From: an uncultured Lachnospiraceae bacterium
GTDB taxonomy: Bacteria; Bacillota_A; Clostridia; Lachnospirales; Lachnospiraceae
Direction of reading: 5' to 3'
NCBI GenBank assembly: GCA_902766415.1
Contig: CACXDR010000273.1
Coordinates: forward strand, 1-10,765
DNA length: 10,765 nucleotides
In this document: positions 1 to 6,628 of the stretch, in pieces
Position numbering within the stretch: the stretch's first letter is position 1
Layout: every line of letters starts with the position of its first letter
The notes under the pieces: generated by a model
Told to the model about the DNA's origin: nothing
Databases searched by the model: none
What the model saw: the letters and a program-made list of their open reading frames with translations, nothing else
Position numbers and translations under genes: made by a program

Positions 1-755
1 TGCCCACGGAAGCCGGCGCTGGTGAGATCGTGCTTCCTGGAGCCGGGCGGAACGGGATCCGCGACCTGGGGGGCGTCCTCCGGATGCTTGACCGTGTCCC
101 GGGGATCGAGAGGATCCGGATCGGCTCGCTGGAGCCCCGCCTTATCACGGACGGGTTCGCTGAGATGCTTTCCGGGCTCAGCCACATCTGCCCGCACTTC
201 CACCTGAGCCTCCAGAGCGGGAGCGACGCGGTGCTGAAACGCATGAACCGCCATTACACTACGGAGGAGTACGCACGGGGCGTGGAGCGCCTTCGCGCGG
301 CGTTTCCGGACGCGGCCCTGACCACGGACGTGATCTGCGGCTTCCCCGGAGAAACGGAGGAGGAGTTCGCGGAGAGCTGTGCCTTCGTCAGGGAGACCGG
401 CTTCTACGAGATGCATATCTTCCCGTATTCCGTCCGTAAGGGCACCAGGGCCGCAGCCATGCCGGGCCAGGTGACGAAGGCGGTGAAGGCGGAGCGCGCG
501 GCGCGCCTTGCGGTGCTCGAAAGGGAAATGTCGAGGGAATTCCGGGAGCGGAGGATCGGCCGCGAGGACCAGATCCTCACCGAGGATATCATTACCGCCG
601 GCGGGAAGGAGTGGCTTGCCGGCAATACAAAAGAATATGTGAAAGTGGGGATCGACCCGTCTCTCAGCGCCGGAAACAGGCTCGTAAAGGGCACGATCAC
701 GGGATTTCTTACGGACGGGATCATGAAAATGGACCGTATCGTAGAGATTTCGTAA
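1..755 (+). CDS. mtaB: tRNA (t6A37) methylthiotransferase MtaB, 3' part (5' end outside window)
   Basis: This is the C-terminal ~250 codons of a radical-SAM methylthiotransferase, reading in from the left edge (first full codon at 3). The family converts t6A to ms2t6A at position 37 of ANN-decoding tRNAs. Visible family blocks are SLEP, HFHLSLQSGSDAVLKRMNR, TTDVICGFPGETEEEF and HIFPYSVRKGTRAA. The last two favour MtaB (YqeV) over MiaB. The final ~60 residues fit a TRAM-like RNA-binding domain. The Cys motif for the radical-SAM cluster and the N-terminal MTTase domain would lie upstream and are not seen. A GTG at 30 is an internal Val of EIVL, not a start. Just after EIVL the usual TGI(H/N)...YG segment is replaced by PGAGRNGIRDLGG, which is odd. 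The stop is TAA at 753-755. The family is confident; the choice of MtaB over a sister is likely. Confidence 0.88.
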   Translation, partial: PTEAGAGEIVLPGAGRNGIRDLGGVLRMLDRVPGIERIRIGSLEPRLITDGFAEMLSGLSHICPHFHLSLQSGSDAVLKRMNRHYTTEEYARGVERLRAAFPDAALTTDVICGFPGETEEEFAESCAFVRETGFYEMHIFPYSVRKGTRAAAMPGQVTKAVKAERAARLAVLEREMSREFRERRIGREDQILTEDIITAGGKEWLAGNTKEYVKVGIDPSLSAGNRLVKGTITGFLTDGIMKMDRIVEIS

Positions 756-766
756 GGCTTTTCCTA

Positions 767-795
767 TTGATGATTGCTTTGTTTTCGTATAGAAT
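767..795 (+). promoter_or_regulatory. Sigma-A-type promoter for ireB
   Basis: TTGATG (767-772) and TAGAAT (790-795) are separated by exactly 17 bases. They match the -35 consensus at 4 of 6 positions and the -10 at 5 of 6. The segment is clearly more AT-rich than the flanking coding DNA and lies in the only gap between mtaB and ireB. Transcription would start near 802, just before the ireB ribosome site. This is inferred from sequence only. Confidence 0.6.
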
Positions 796-820
796 AGAAA
801 GCAATTGAGAGGTCATTGAT

Positions 821-1093
821 ATGGACGCGAATTTACATGATACCCAGTTTTTTAAGGCAGTACAGGAAAACAAGATGAACGTGAACCAGGTGCTTGAGCT
901 GGTTTACGAAGCATTGTCTGAAAAGGGCTATAACCCGGTGAATCAGATCGTCGGGTATGTAATGAGCGGTGATCCCACATACATCACCAGTCATAAGAGC
1001 GCGCGGAGCCTGATCATGAAGGTGGAGCGTGACGAGATCCTGGAAGAGCTGTTGAGTTATTACATAGAAAATAAGTTCGGCGGCAGCGACTGA
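821..1093 (+). CDS. ireB: IreB family regulatory phosphoprotein (UPF0297)
   Basis: The product has 90 residues, close to the family's usual ~88. The signature block EKGYNPVNQIVGYVMSGDP is at residues 34-52, followed by TYITSHKSAR and ERDEILEELLSYY, the hallmarks of UPF0297 (YrzL/IreB). In Enterococcus faecalis IreB is a cytoplasmic substrate of the PASTA Ser/Thr kinase IreK and phosphatase IreP and influences cephalosporin resistance. Phosphorylation there is on N-terminal threonines. Here only Thr8 lies in the N-terminal tail, so it is the natural candidate; that is inference. GAGAGG at 807-812 gives 8-nt spacing to the ATG. The gene has its own promoter upstream and a terminator overlapping its 3' end, so it may be largely monocistronic. 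Next to it is ruvX, its usual Bacillota neighbour. Confidence 0.95.
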   Translation: MDANLHDTQFFKAVQENKMNVNQVLELVYEALSEKGYNPVNQIVGYVMSGDPTYITSHKSARSLIMKVERDEILEELLSYYIENKFGGSD

Positions 1094-1119
1094 GATCACT
1101 GCCGCATTTTTCTTTTTTT
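1080..1119 (+). terminator. Intrinsic terminator overlapping the ireB stop codon
   Basis: GCGGCAG (1080-1086) pairs perfectly with CTGCCGC (1099-1105) across a 12-nt loop. After one A comes the T tract TTTTTCTTTTTTT (1107-1119). The ireB TGA (1091-1093) lies inside the loop, so a ribosome reaching the stop codon would cover the left arm of the stem. Confidence 0.85.
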
Positions 1120-1132
1120 GCATCCGGGAAAG

Positions 1133-1182
1133 AGGGGCCGTCCGGGCATTTCGGAAGGAAATGGCGGGACCCCTTGCTTTTT
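1133..1182 (+). terminator. Second hairpin with short T run, possible tandem terminator
   Basis: The stem has three parts. AGGGG (1133-1137) pairs with CCCCT-type bases (1171-1175, one G-T pair). GTCC (1140-1143) pairs with GGAC (1167-1170). CATTTC (1147-1152) pairs perfectly with GAAATG (1158-1163) over a 5-nt loop. A 2-nt bulge and small mismatches lie between the parts. The sequence GCTTTTTGTTG follows. It could be a back-up terminator for ireB or a leader structure for ruvX. No convincing promoter is visible between it and ruvX. Confidence 0.45.
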
Positions 1183-1226
1183 GTTGTGTCTGAAGGCGGA
1201 GACTTCCGCGGACCTGGAGGTGCTTT

Positions 1227-1661
1227 ATGATCCTTATGGGGCTTGACTACGGCTCCAAAACAGTGGGCGTCGCGTTCAGCGACGCGCTGTATCTGACGGC
1301 CCAGCCCGCGGAGACCATCACCCGCGACAGTGAATCGAAGCTCCGCCGCACCCTGGCGCGGATCGAGGTGCTCGCGAAGGAGCGGGGCGCCGGGCGCATC
1401 GTCCTCGGGCGGCCTCTCAATATGGACGGCACCGCGGGGGAACGCGTCGAAAAGTGCGTGCAGTTTAAGGCCATGCTCGAACGGCGCACGGGACTGCCGG
1501 TCGACTGGCAGGACGAGCGGCTCACTACGGTCGCCGCGGACGAGATCCTTTCGGAGAGCGGCGTCCGCAGGGAGGACAGGAAGAAAATGATCGATCAGGT
1601 GGCTGCGTGCCTGATCCTGAAAGAATATATGGACGCGCATCCGGAGTACGGAACGCTCTGA
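1227..1661 (+). CDS. ruvX: RuvX / YqgF family putative nuclease (Holliday junction resolvase-like, pre-16S rRNA)
   Basis: The product has 144 residues, full length for the YqgF family (RNase H fold). Visible blocks are MGLDYGSKTVGVAFSD (residues 4-19), GRPLNMDGTAG (61-71), WQDERLTTVAADEIL (94-108) and KKMIDQVAACLILKEYM (119-135). The acidic active-site set is Asp7, Glu97 and Asp123, all present, so the enzyme looks intact. In Escherichia coli the family member acts in 16S rRNA 5'-end processing; other members resolve Holliday junctions. Which role applies here cannot be told from sequence. GGAGG at 1216-1220 sits 6 nt before the ATG, preceded by a small perfect hairpin (GCGGA/TCCGC, 1196-1209). 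The DUF1292 gene starts 21 nt after the stop, probably on the same transcript. Confidence 0.95.
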   Translation: MILMGLDYGSKTVGVAFSDALYLTAQPAETITRDSESKLRRTLARIEVLAKERGAGRIVLGRPLNMDGTAGERVEKCVQFKAMLERRTGLPVDWQDERLTTVAADEILSESGVRREDRKKMIDQVAACLILKEYMDAHPEYGTL

Positions 1662-1682
1662 GCCGTCCGGAAAGGAAGAACC

Positions 1683-1967
1683 ATGAGTGAAGAGGCAATG
1701 GAAGGGACCAGGATCCTTGTGACGGATGAAAGCGGCGAAGAGATCCCGCTTTACGTTGTCGAGGAGACCAAGATGAACGGCATGTACTACCTTCTTGCCG
1801 CGGACACGGAGGACGGGGACGGCGACTGCTACATCCTGAAGGACGTGTCGAGGCCTGAGGATACCGAGGCCGTGTATGAATTTGTAGAGAATGATGATGA
1901 AGCGGAATACATGTTCCGCATTTTTCAGGAGCTTATGAGCGAGTCAGGCGTAGACCTGACGGAATGA
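1683..1967 (+). CDS. DUF1292 family small acidic protein (YrzB-like)
   Basis: The product has 94 residues and is strongly acidic: 28 Asp/Glu against 5 Lys/Arg. The core ILVTDESGEEIPLYVVEET, then YYLLAADTEDGDGDCYILK and the C-terminal VENDDEAEYMFRIFQELM, match DUF1292/YrzB proteins encoded next to ruvX in many Bacillota. The family has no established biochemical role. There is no signal peptide or membrane segment, so it should be cytoplasmic. An AAAGGAAG-type ribosome site (~1672-1679) precedes the ATG. The gene ends 18 nt before the rnj start, so translational or transcriptional coupling with ruvX and rnj is likely. Confidence 0.9.
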   Translation: MSEEAMEGTRILVTDESGEEIPLYVVEETKMNGMYYLLAADTEDGDGDCYILKDVSRPEDTEAVYEFVENDDEAEYMFRIFQELMSESGVDLTE

Positions 1968-1972
1968 TCAAC

Positions 1973-1977
1973 GGAGG
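1973..1977 (+). promoter_or_regulatory. Ribosome binding site fixing the TTG start of rnj
   Basis: GGAGG lies 8 nt before the TTG at 1986. No ATG in this frame occurs in the first 160 codons, and the open frame has no better start near a ribosome site. The TTG is therefore the probable initiator. Confidence 0.75.
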
Positions 1978-1985
1978 TTTTTATA

Positions 1986-4307
1986 TTGAGTGAAACTGAA
2001 AAGAATCCGCTGAAGGCGATACGGAAGCTGAAGGAGCTGAGCCGGTCGCTGGCTGCGGAGACCCATACCCACGAGGGTACGGGGAAAAAGAGTGTAAGGG
2101 AAAAGAGCTCCGCGAAAAAGCACGCGGAGAAGGAAAGGGTCTACTCCTTTGAAGGGGAGGAGACCGGAAGGAAGCCGGCAGGCGTAAGGAAAGCGGCCGG
2201 CAGGGCCGCGAAGCGGACCGGGAAGGAAACGGGGGCTGCGGAAGCGGCATCCTTGAAGAAGGCCGGGACCGCGAAGAAGGCTGCAAAGGCTGCGGCGGGG
2301 ACCAGGAAGGCAGCCGCGAAGAGCGCTCCGGAGACAAAGAAGGCGGCCTTGAAGGACGCTCCGGAGACAAAAAGAAAACAGGCCGCGAAGAAGACGGAGA
2401 CCGTAAAGAAGACGGAGACCCTTAAAAAGGCAGCGAAGAAGGCAGCCGTGAAAAGGAACGGATCCCCCGAAAACGGCGTGCCGGAAATGATCATGGAGCT
2501 CCCGGGGAACACCGCGGCGGAAATGAACGCGGAGACCGGAAAGAAGGCGGGAAGCGTGAAAAATGCCCTCTCGAGAAAGGGCTCCAGGAGCAGCGCGGCG
2601 GAGGGTCTTGTCGAGGCCGTGCTTTCCAGGGCGGAGGGCATCCGGAAAAAGAACGGGGCGAAGGTGAAGATCATCCCGCTCGGCGACCTTGAACAGATCG
2701 GCATGAACATCACCGCGTTCGAATACGGGGACAGCATCATGGTCGTGGACTGCGGCATGGCCTTCCCGGGCGACGATATGCTGGGCATCGACTGCGTCAT
2801 CCCGGACGTGACCTACCTTAAGGAGAACGCGTCGAAGGTGAAAGGCTTCGTGATCACCCACGGCCATGAGGACCACATCGGGGCGCTCCCGTACATCCTG
2901 AAGGAGCTGAACGTCCCGGTCTACTCGACCAGGCTGACCATCGCCCTTATCAGGCACAAGCTGGAGGAGCACGGACTCGCGGATTCCGCGAAGCTGTTCG
3001 TCGTGAAGCATGGCGACACGGTGCCGCTCGGCGAGTTCAACGTGGAGTTCGTGAAGACGAACCACTCGATCTCCGACAGCTCGGCGCTGGCGATCTCCTG
3101 CCCGGCAGGCGTGATCTTCCACACCGGAGACTTCAAGATCGACTACACGCCGGTCTTCGGCGAAGCGGCGGACCTCCAGCGGATGGCGGAGCTCGGGAAA
3201 AAGGGCGTCCTCGCCCTGCTCTGCGACAGCACCAACGCGGTCAGGCCCGGCTTCACCATGTCGGAGCGTACCGTGGGCCGCACCTTTGACCTGATCTTCT
3301 CGGAGCACCAGGAGAACCGCATCATCGTCGCGACCTTCGCGTCGAACGTGGACCGCGTGCAGCAGGTCATCAACACCGCGTACAAATACGGCCGCAAGGT
3401 CGTGGTCGAGGGACGTTCCATGGTGAACGTCATCGGCATCGCCAACGAGCTCGGCTACATCCACATCCCGGAGGGCACGCTGATCGACATTGAGCAGCTG
3501 AAGAATTATCCCCCGGAGAAGACGGTGCTGATCACGACCGGCAGCCAGGGCGAGAGCATGGCTGCGCTGTCGCGCATGGCCGGCGGCATGCACCGGAAGG
3601 TGAGCATCACCCCGAACGACGTGGTCATCATGAGCTCGCACCCCATCCCGGGCAACGAGAAGGCGGTCGACAAGGTCATCAACGAGCTTTCCATCAAGGG
3701 CGCCGAGGTCGTGTTCCAGGATACGCACGTGTCCGGGCACGCCTGCGCGGAGGAGATCAAGCTCATGTACTCCCTGCTGCGCCCGAAATTCGCGATCCCG
3801 GTCCACGGCGAGTACCGCCACAGGAAGGCGCAGGTCGCGATCGCCGAGGCGGTCGGCGTGCCGAAGGAGAACATCCTCTTCATGTCCTCGGGCGACGTGG
3901 TGGAGCTTTCCGAGGACAGCTGCAGGATCGCGGGACGCGTGCAGGCGGGCGGCATCCTGGTCCAGGGACTCGGGGTCGGCGACGTCGGCAACGTAGTCCT
4001 GAAAGATAGACAAAACCTCGGGGCAAATGGTATCATGGTCGTGACTATGGTCTTTGACCGGGCCACGGACCTGCTGGTCTCCGGGCCGGAGATCGTGTCC
4101 CGCGGCGTCGTCTACATGAAGGACAGCGAGGACGTGATCGACGACGCGAGGGCAGCGGCCCAGGCGGCGGTGACCTTCTGCGAGGGACGCGGGATCACCG
4201 ACTGGTCAAGGATCAGGAACGAGGTGCGCGAAGCACTGAGTGATTATTTCTGGAAGAAGATGAAGCGGAATCCGGTCATCATTCCCATCATCATGGGGGT
4301 CAACTAA
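1986..4307 (+). CDS. rnj: Ribonuclease J with long Lys/Ala-rich N-terminal extension
   Basis: This is a metallo-beta-lactamase/beta-CASP ribonuclease, with 5'-to-3' exonuclease and endonuclease activity on mRNA and rRNA precursors. Of its 773 residues, the conserved enzyme begins at ~226 (KVKIIPLG) and runs to the end, the normal ~550 residues. Metal-ligand motifs are THGHEDH (His292, His294, Asp296, His297), NHS (His360), GDF (Asp382) and HGEYRHR (His607). The beta-CASP part includes CDSTNA, TFASNVDRVQQ, VEGRSMV, TTGSQGE, SSHPIPGNE and SGHA. The C-terminal dimerisation-type domain ends in RNPVIIPIIMGVN. Residues ~1-225 are an extension rich in Lys, Ala, Glu and Thr with short repeats (APETK twice, KKTET twice), probably disordered and possibly RNA-binding; that is inference. 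The second Gly of the usual LGG motif is Asp234. The start is TTG. A 4-nt gap separates it from the next gene. Confidence 0.96.
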   Translation: MSETEKNPLKAIRKLKELSRSLAAETHTHEGTGKKSVREKSSAKKHAEKERVYSFEGEETGRKPAGVRKAAGRAAKRTGKETGAAEAASLKKAGTAKKAAKAAAGTRKAAAKSAPETKKAALKDAPETKRKQAAKKTETVKKTETLKKAAKKAAVKRNGSPENGVPEMIMELPGNTAAEMNAETGKKAGSVKNALSRKGSRSSAAEGLVEAVLSRAEGIRKKNGAKVKIIPLGDLEQIGMNITAFEYGDSIMVVDCGMAFPGDDMLGIDCVIPDVTYLKENASKVKGFVITHGHEDHIGALPYILKELNVPVYSTRLTIALIRHKLEEHGLADSAKLFVVKHGDTVPLGEFNVEFVKTNHSISDSSALAISCPAGVIFHTGDFKIDYTPVFGEAADLQRMAELGKKGVLALLCDSTNAVRPGFTMSERTVGRTFDLIFSEHQENRIIVATFASNVDRVQQVINTAYKYGRKVVVEGRSMVNVIGIANELGYIHIPEGTLIDIEQLKNYPPEKTVLITTGSQGESMAALSRMAGGMHRKVSITPNDVVIMSSHPIPGNEKAVDKVINELSIKGAEVVFQDTHVSGHACAEEIKLMYSLLRPKFAIPVHGEYRHRKAQVAIAEAVGVPKENILFMSSGDVVELSEDSCRIAGRVQAGGILVQGLGVGDVGNVVLKDRQNLGANGIMVVTMVFDRATDLLVSGPEIVSRGVVYMKDSEDVIDDARAAAQAAVTFCEGRGITDWSRIRNEVREALSDYFWKKMKRNPVIIPIIMGVN
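2324..2420 (+). repeat. Short direct repeats inside the rnj extension
   Basis: CGCTCCGGAGACAAA occurs at 2324-2338 and again at 2357-2371 (33-bp step, in frame). AAGAAGACGGAGACC occurs at 2388-2402 and 2406-2420 (18-bp step, in frame). They encode APETK and KKTET units. In-frame steps fit growth of the Lys/Ala-rich region by slippage or unequal crossing-over. Confidence 0.8.
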
Positions 4308-4311
4308 GCAC

Positions 4312-4704
4312 ATGCGCCAGGGGTCTGAAAAACTGAACAGTATTTCGACCGGCATGATCCGTATCGCCGTGCGGGCAGTCGTCTGCGTGTTTCTCGCGTT
4401 CGTCCTGTTCCGCGGCGTGACTGCCGCGTACAGCTTCGGGCATGACGTGTTCTACGAGCACGGCGCCGAGGAGGCGCCGGGCCGGGACATCCGTGTCACG
4501 ATCGGAAACGGGACGGACACCTGGCACACCGCGTCCATCCTGAAACGGAAGGGCATCATCGACAACGAGTGGGCGTTCAGGATCCAGTCGAAGTTCTTCG
4601 GACTCAGCGTGAAGCCGGGGACCTATCTCCTGAACACCTCGGAAACGGTCAAGGAGATCCTGGTGCAGATGGACGCCGGCCCTGATACGGAGGGCGGCTC
4701 ATGA
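4312..4704 (+). CDS. Short MltG/YceG-like membrane protein lacking the lytic transglycosylase domain
   Basis: The product has 130 residues. A basic N-terminus is followed by one hydrophobic segment at ~15-40 (MIRIAVRAVVCVFLAFVLF...), then an extracytoplasmic domain. Residues ~61-117 resemble the LysM-like N-terminal domain of MltG: VTIGNGTDT, SILKRKGIIDNEWAFRI, FGLSVKPGTYLLNTSETVKEIL. Full MltG proteins have ~340 or more residues and carry the catalytic Glu in a further domain. Here the frame ends right after the LysM-like part, so cleavage activity is not expected. The gene occupies the mltG position of the Bacillota ireB-ruvX-yrzB-mltG-yrrM order. A GGGGG run (4295-4299) is the only ribosome-site-like sequence. 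Its TGA overlaps the next ATG (ATGA). It may bind peptidoglycan or regulate another enzyme; that is inference. Confidence 0.75.
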   Translation: MRQGSEKLNSISTGMIRIAVRAVVCVFLAFVLFRGVTAAYSFGHDVFYEHGAEEAPGRDIRVTIGNGTDTWHTASILKRKGIIDNEWAFRIQSKFFGLSVKPGTYLLNTSETVKEILVQMDAGPDTEGGS

Positions 4705-5372
4705 TCACGGATCCGAAGACCGCGGACTATCTTGATCTTCTGGATCCGGGGAATTCCGCGTTCGCGGAGGAGCTCCGCGCGGAGGCGGTGAGGAACGGGG
4801 TCCCTGTGATCCGCAGGAACACGGAGGGCCTGCTGAAGGCAGTCATCGCCATGACAAGGCCGGAGGAGATCCTGGAGGTCGGGACCGGTGCCGGCTATTC
4901 GGCGGTCGTGATGGCGGAGAATATGCCGCCGTGCTGCCGCCTTACAACAATCGAAAATTACGCGCCGCGGATCGCGACTGCCCGGAAGAATTTCGAACGG
5001 GCCGCGGTCGGCGGCTCCATTTCGTTTCTTACGGGCGACGCGGGCGGGTACCTCGCCTCCTTTGCGGCGGAGCGCTTCGGCCTCATCTTCCTGGACGCGG
5101 CGAAGGGGCAGTACCTGAACTGGCTTCCGGACCTTCTGAGGATCCTCAAGCCGGGCGGGGTCCTGTTTTCGGACAACGTCCTCCAGGAGGGAAGTGTCGC
5201 GGAATCGCGGTTCGCCGTGGACCGGAGGGACCGGACCATCCACGCGCGCATGCGGGAATATCTTTACAGGCTCACGCATACGGAGGGGCTTACCACCTCC
5301 GTGGTCCCGTCCGGGGACGGCGCGGCCCTGACAGTGAAAGGAAGCTTTTATCATGAGAAACAGGAAGCCTGA
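4701..5372 (+). CDS. trmR: SAM-dependent O-methyltransferase, TrmR (YrrM) type, tRNA ho5U34 methylation
   Basis: The product has 223 residues, full length for the COMT-like methyltransferase 3 family. SAM motif I is LEVGTGAGYSA (58-68). TIEN (83-86) supplies the acidic residue expected to contact the SAM ribose. GDA (112-114), LDAAKGQY (131-138) and SDNVL (157-161) follow. Asp132, Asp158 and Asn159 are the expected metal and catalytic positions. Bacillus subtilis YrrM (TrmR) methylates 5-hydroxyuridine at tRNA position 34 to 5-methoxyuridine. The following gene is the U32 type that makes the 5-hydroxyuridine, which strongly favours this role over small-molecule catechol methylation. The start overlaps the previous stop by 4 nt, and its own 3' end overlaps the U32 gene by 20 nt, so translation is probably coupled. 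Confidence 0.85.
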   Translation: MITDPKTADYLDLLDPGNSAFAEELRAEAVRNGVPVIRRNTEGLLKAVIAMTRPEEILEVGTGAGYSAVVMAENMPPCCRLTTIENYAPRIATARKNFERAAVGGSISFLTGDAGGYLASFAAERFGLIFLDAAKGQYLNWLPDLLRILKPGGVLFSDNVLQEGSVAESRFAVDRRDRTIHARMREYLYRLTHTEGLTTSVVPSGDGAALTVKGSFYHEKQEA

Positions 5373-6627
5373 GCTCCTCGCACCTGCGGGAAGCCTTGAG
5401 GTCCTGAAGACGGCGTTCCTCTACGGGGCGGACGCCGTGTACATCGGCGGCGAGGCCTTCGGTCTCCGCGCCATGGCGAAGAACTTCTCGGACGAGGAGA
5501 TGGCGGAGGGCATCCGCTACGCGCACGAACGCGGGAAAAAGGTCTACGTGACGGCGAATATCATCGCGCATAACGCGGAGCTGAGGGAGGCGGAGCAGTA
5601 CTTTAAAAGCATGCGGGCCATGCAGCCCGACGCGCTCATCGTCTCCGACCCGGCGCTTTTCATGCTCGCGAAGGAGCACTGCCCTGAAACGGACATCCAC
5701 ATCAGCACGCAAGCGAACAATACGAACTACGGGACGTTCCGCTTCTGGCATTCGCTCGGGGCCAGGCGCGTCGTGACGGCGCGGGAGCTCTCCCTGGACG
5801 AGATCCGCGAGATCCGCGCGAATATCCCGGAGGACCTCGAGATCGAGACCTTCGTGCACGGCGCCATGTGCATCTCGTACTCCGGACGCTGCCTTCTGAG
5901 CAGCTTCCTCGCGGGGCGCGACGCGAACCGCGGGGCCTGTACGCATCCCTGCCGCTGGAAATACGCGGTGGTAGAGGAGAAGCGGCCGGGCGAGTACATG
6001 CCGGTCGAGGAGACGGACAAGGGGACCTTCATCTTCAATTCCAAGGACCTCTGCATGATCGGGCATATCCCGGAGCTTTTATCGTCCGGGATCGACAGCT
6101 TCAAGATCGAGGGCCGCATGAAGACGGAGCTCTACGCGGCGGCAGCGGTGCGCACCTACAGGAACGCGATCGACGACTGTCTTGCGGACCCGGCGCTCTA
6201 CCGCGAAAAGCTGCCGGTGTACCTTGAGGAGATCGGCAAGTGCACGCACCGCGAATTCACCACCGGCTTCTTTTTCGGGAAGCCGGACAGCAGCGCGCAG
6301 ATCTACCACAGCAGCACCTATATCCGGGACTACACCTATCTCGGGACGGTCGAGTCGGTGGATGAACAGGGAAGGGCAGTCTTCCACCAGAAGAACAAGT
6401 TCTCCGCGGGCGACGTGATCGAGATCATGAAGCCGGACGGCAGGAACCTTTCAGCGGCCGTAACGGACATCGAGAACGGGGACGGCGTCCGCATGCCGTC
6501 CGCCCCGCATCCGAAGGAACTTCTGAAGGTCTCCTTAAGCCCCGCGCCGGAAGCCGGCGAGGTGCTGAGGGTCCTCACGGAAAAAGCCAATGCCGGCGGA
6601 ACGCCGGATACCCCGATCGGAGCATGA
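5353..6627 (+). CDS. trhP: U32 family protein, tRNA 5-hydroxyuridine synthesis protein TrhP-like (annotated 'peptidase U32')
   Basis: The product has 424 residues, close to Bacillus subtilis YrrO (TrhP2). The N-terminal PELLAPAGSLEVLKTA and GADAVYIGG lead a TIM-barrel-like domain. The U32 signature ETFVHGAMCISYSGRC is at 165-180, then ACTHPCRW (195-202) and NSKDLC (229-234). Cys173, Cys180, Cys196 or Cys200, and Cys234 are candidate iron-sulfur ligands. The C-terminal ~100 residues form the usual accessory domain. TrhP proteins hydroxylate U34 of tRNA in a prephenate-dependent way. Classical protease activity is doubtful for this branch. Bacillus has two such genes after trmR; only one is present here. 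AAAGGAAG (5337-5344) lies 8 nt before the ATG, inside the 3' end of trmR. The stop at 6625 is 1 nt from the next start. Confidence 0.88.
   Translation: MRNRKPELLAPAGSLEVLKTAFLYGADAVYIGGEAFGLRAMAKNFSDEEMAEGIRYAHERGKKVYVTANIIAHNAELREAEQYFKSMRAMQPDALIVSDPALFMLAKEHCPETDIHISTQANNTNYGTFRFWHSLGARRVVTARELSLDEIREIRANIPEDLEIETFVHGAMCISYSGRCLLSSFLAGRDANRGACTHPCRWKYAVVEEKRPGEYMPVEETDKGTFIFNSKDLCMIGHIPELLSSGIDSFKIEGRMKTELYAAAAVRTYRNAIDDCLADPALYREKLPVYLEEIGKCTHREFTTGFFFGKPDSSAQIYHSSTYIRDYTYLGTVESVDEQGRAVFHQKNKFSAGDVIEIMKPDGRNLSAAVTDIENGDGVRMPSAPHPKELLKVSLSPAPEAGEVLRVLTEKANAGGTPDTPIGA
6619..6622 (+). promoter_or_regulatory. Ribosome binding site selecting the ATG at 6629
   Basis: GGAG lies 6 nt before ATG 6629, which follows the U32 stop by one base. 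The earlier in-frame ATG at 6590 has no comparable site. It would also add a charged 13-residue tail ahead of the first membrane helix. Confidence 0.65.
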
Positions 6628-6628
6628 G

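Noticed and set aside
30..755. GTG at 30 as a gene start for the first coding region
   Set aside because: The frame is open to the window edge and the preceding codons (EAGAGEI) continue the family alignment, so this is an internal Val.
2324..2420. Repeats in the rnj extension as a CRISPR or mobile element
   Set aside because: They are in-frame coding repeats of 15 bp with uneven spacing and no spacers, flanking genes or terminal structures of such elements.
1968..4013. 681-codon open frame on the minus strand opposite rnj
   Set aside because: It mirrors the GC-biased third positions of rnj, has a low-complexity His/Arg/Asp/Leu-rich translation, no recognisable domain and no ribosome site.
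6590..6628. Earlier ATG (6590) as the YdcF start
   Set aside because: It lacks a good ribosome site, overlaps the U32 gene by 38 nt and adds a charged tail before the first helix. ATG 6629 has GGAG at proper spacing.
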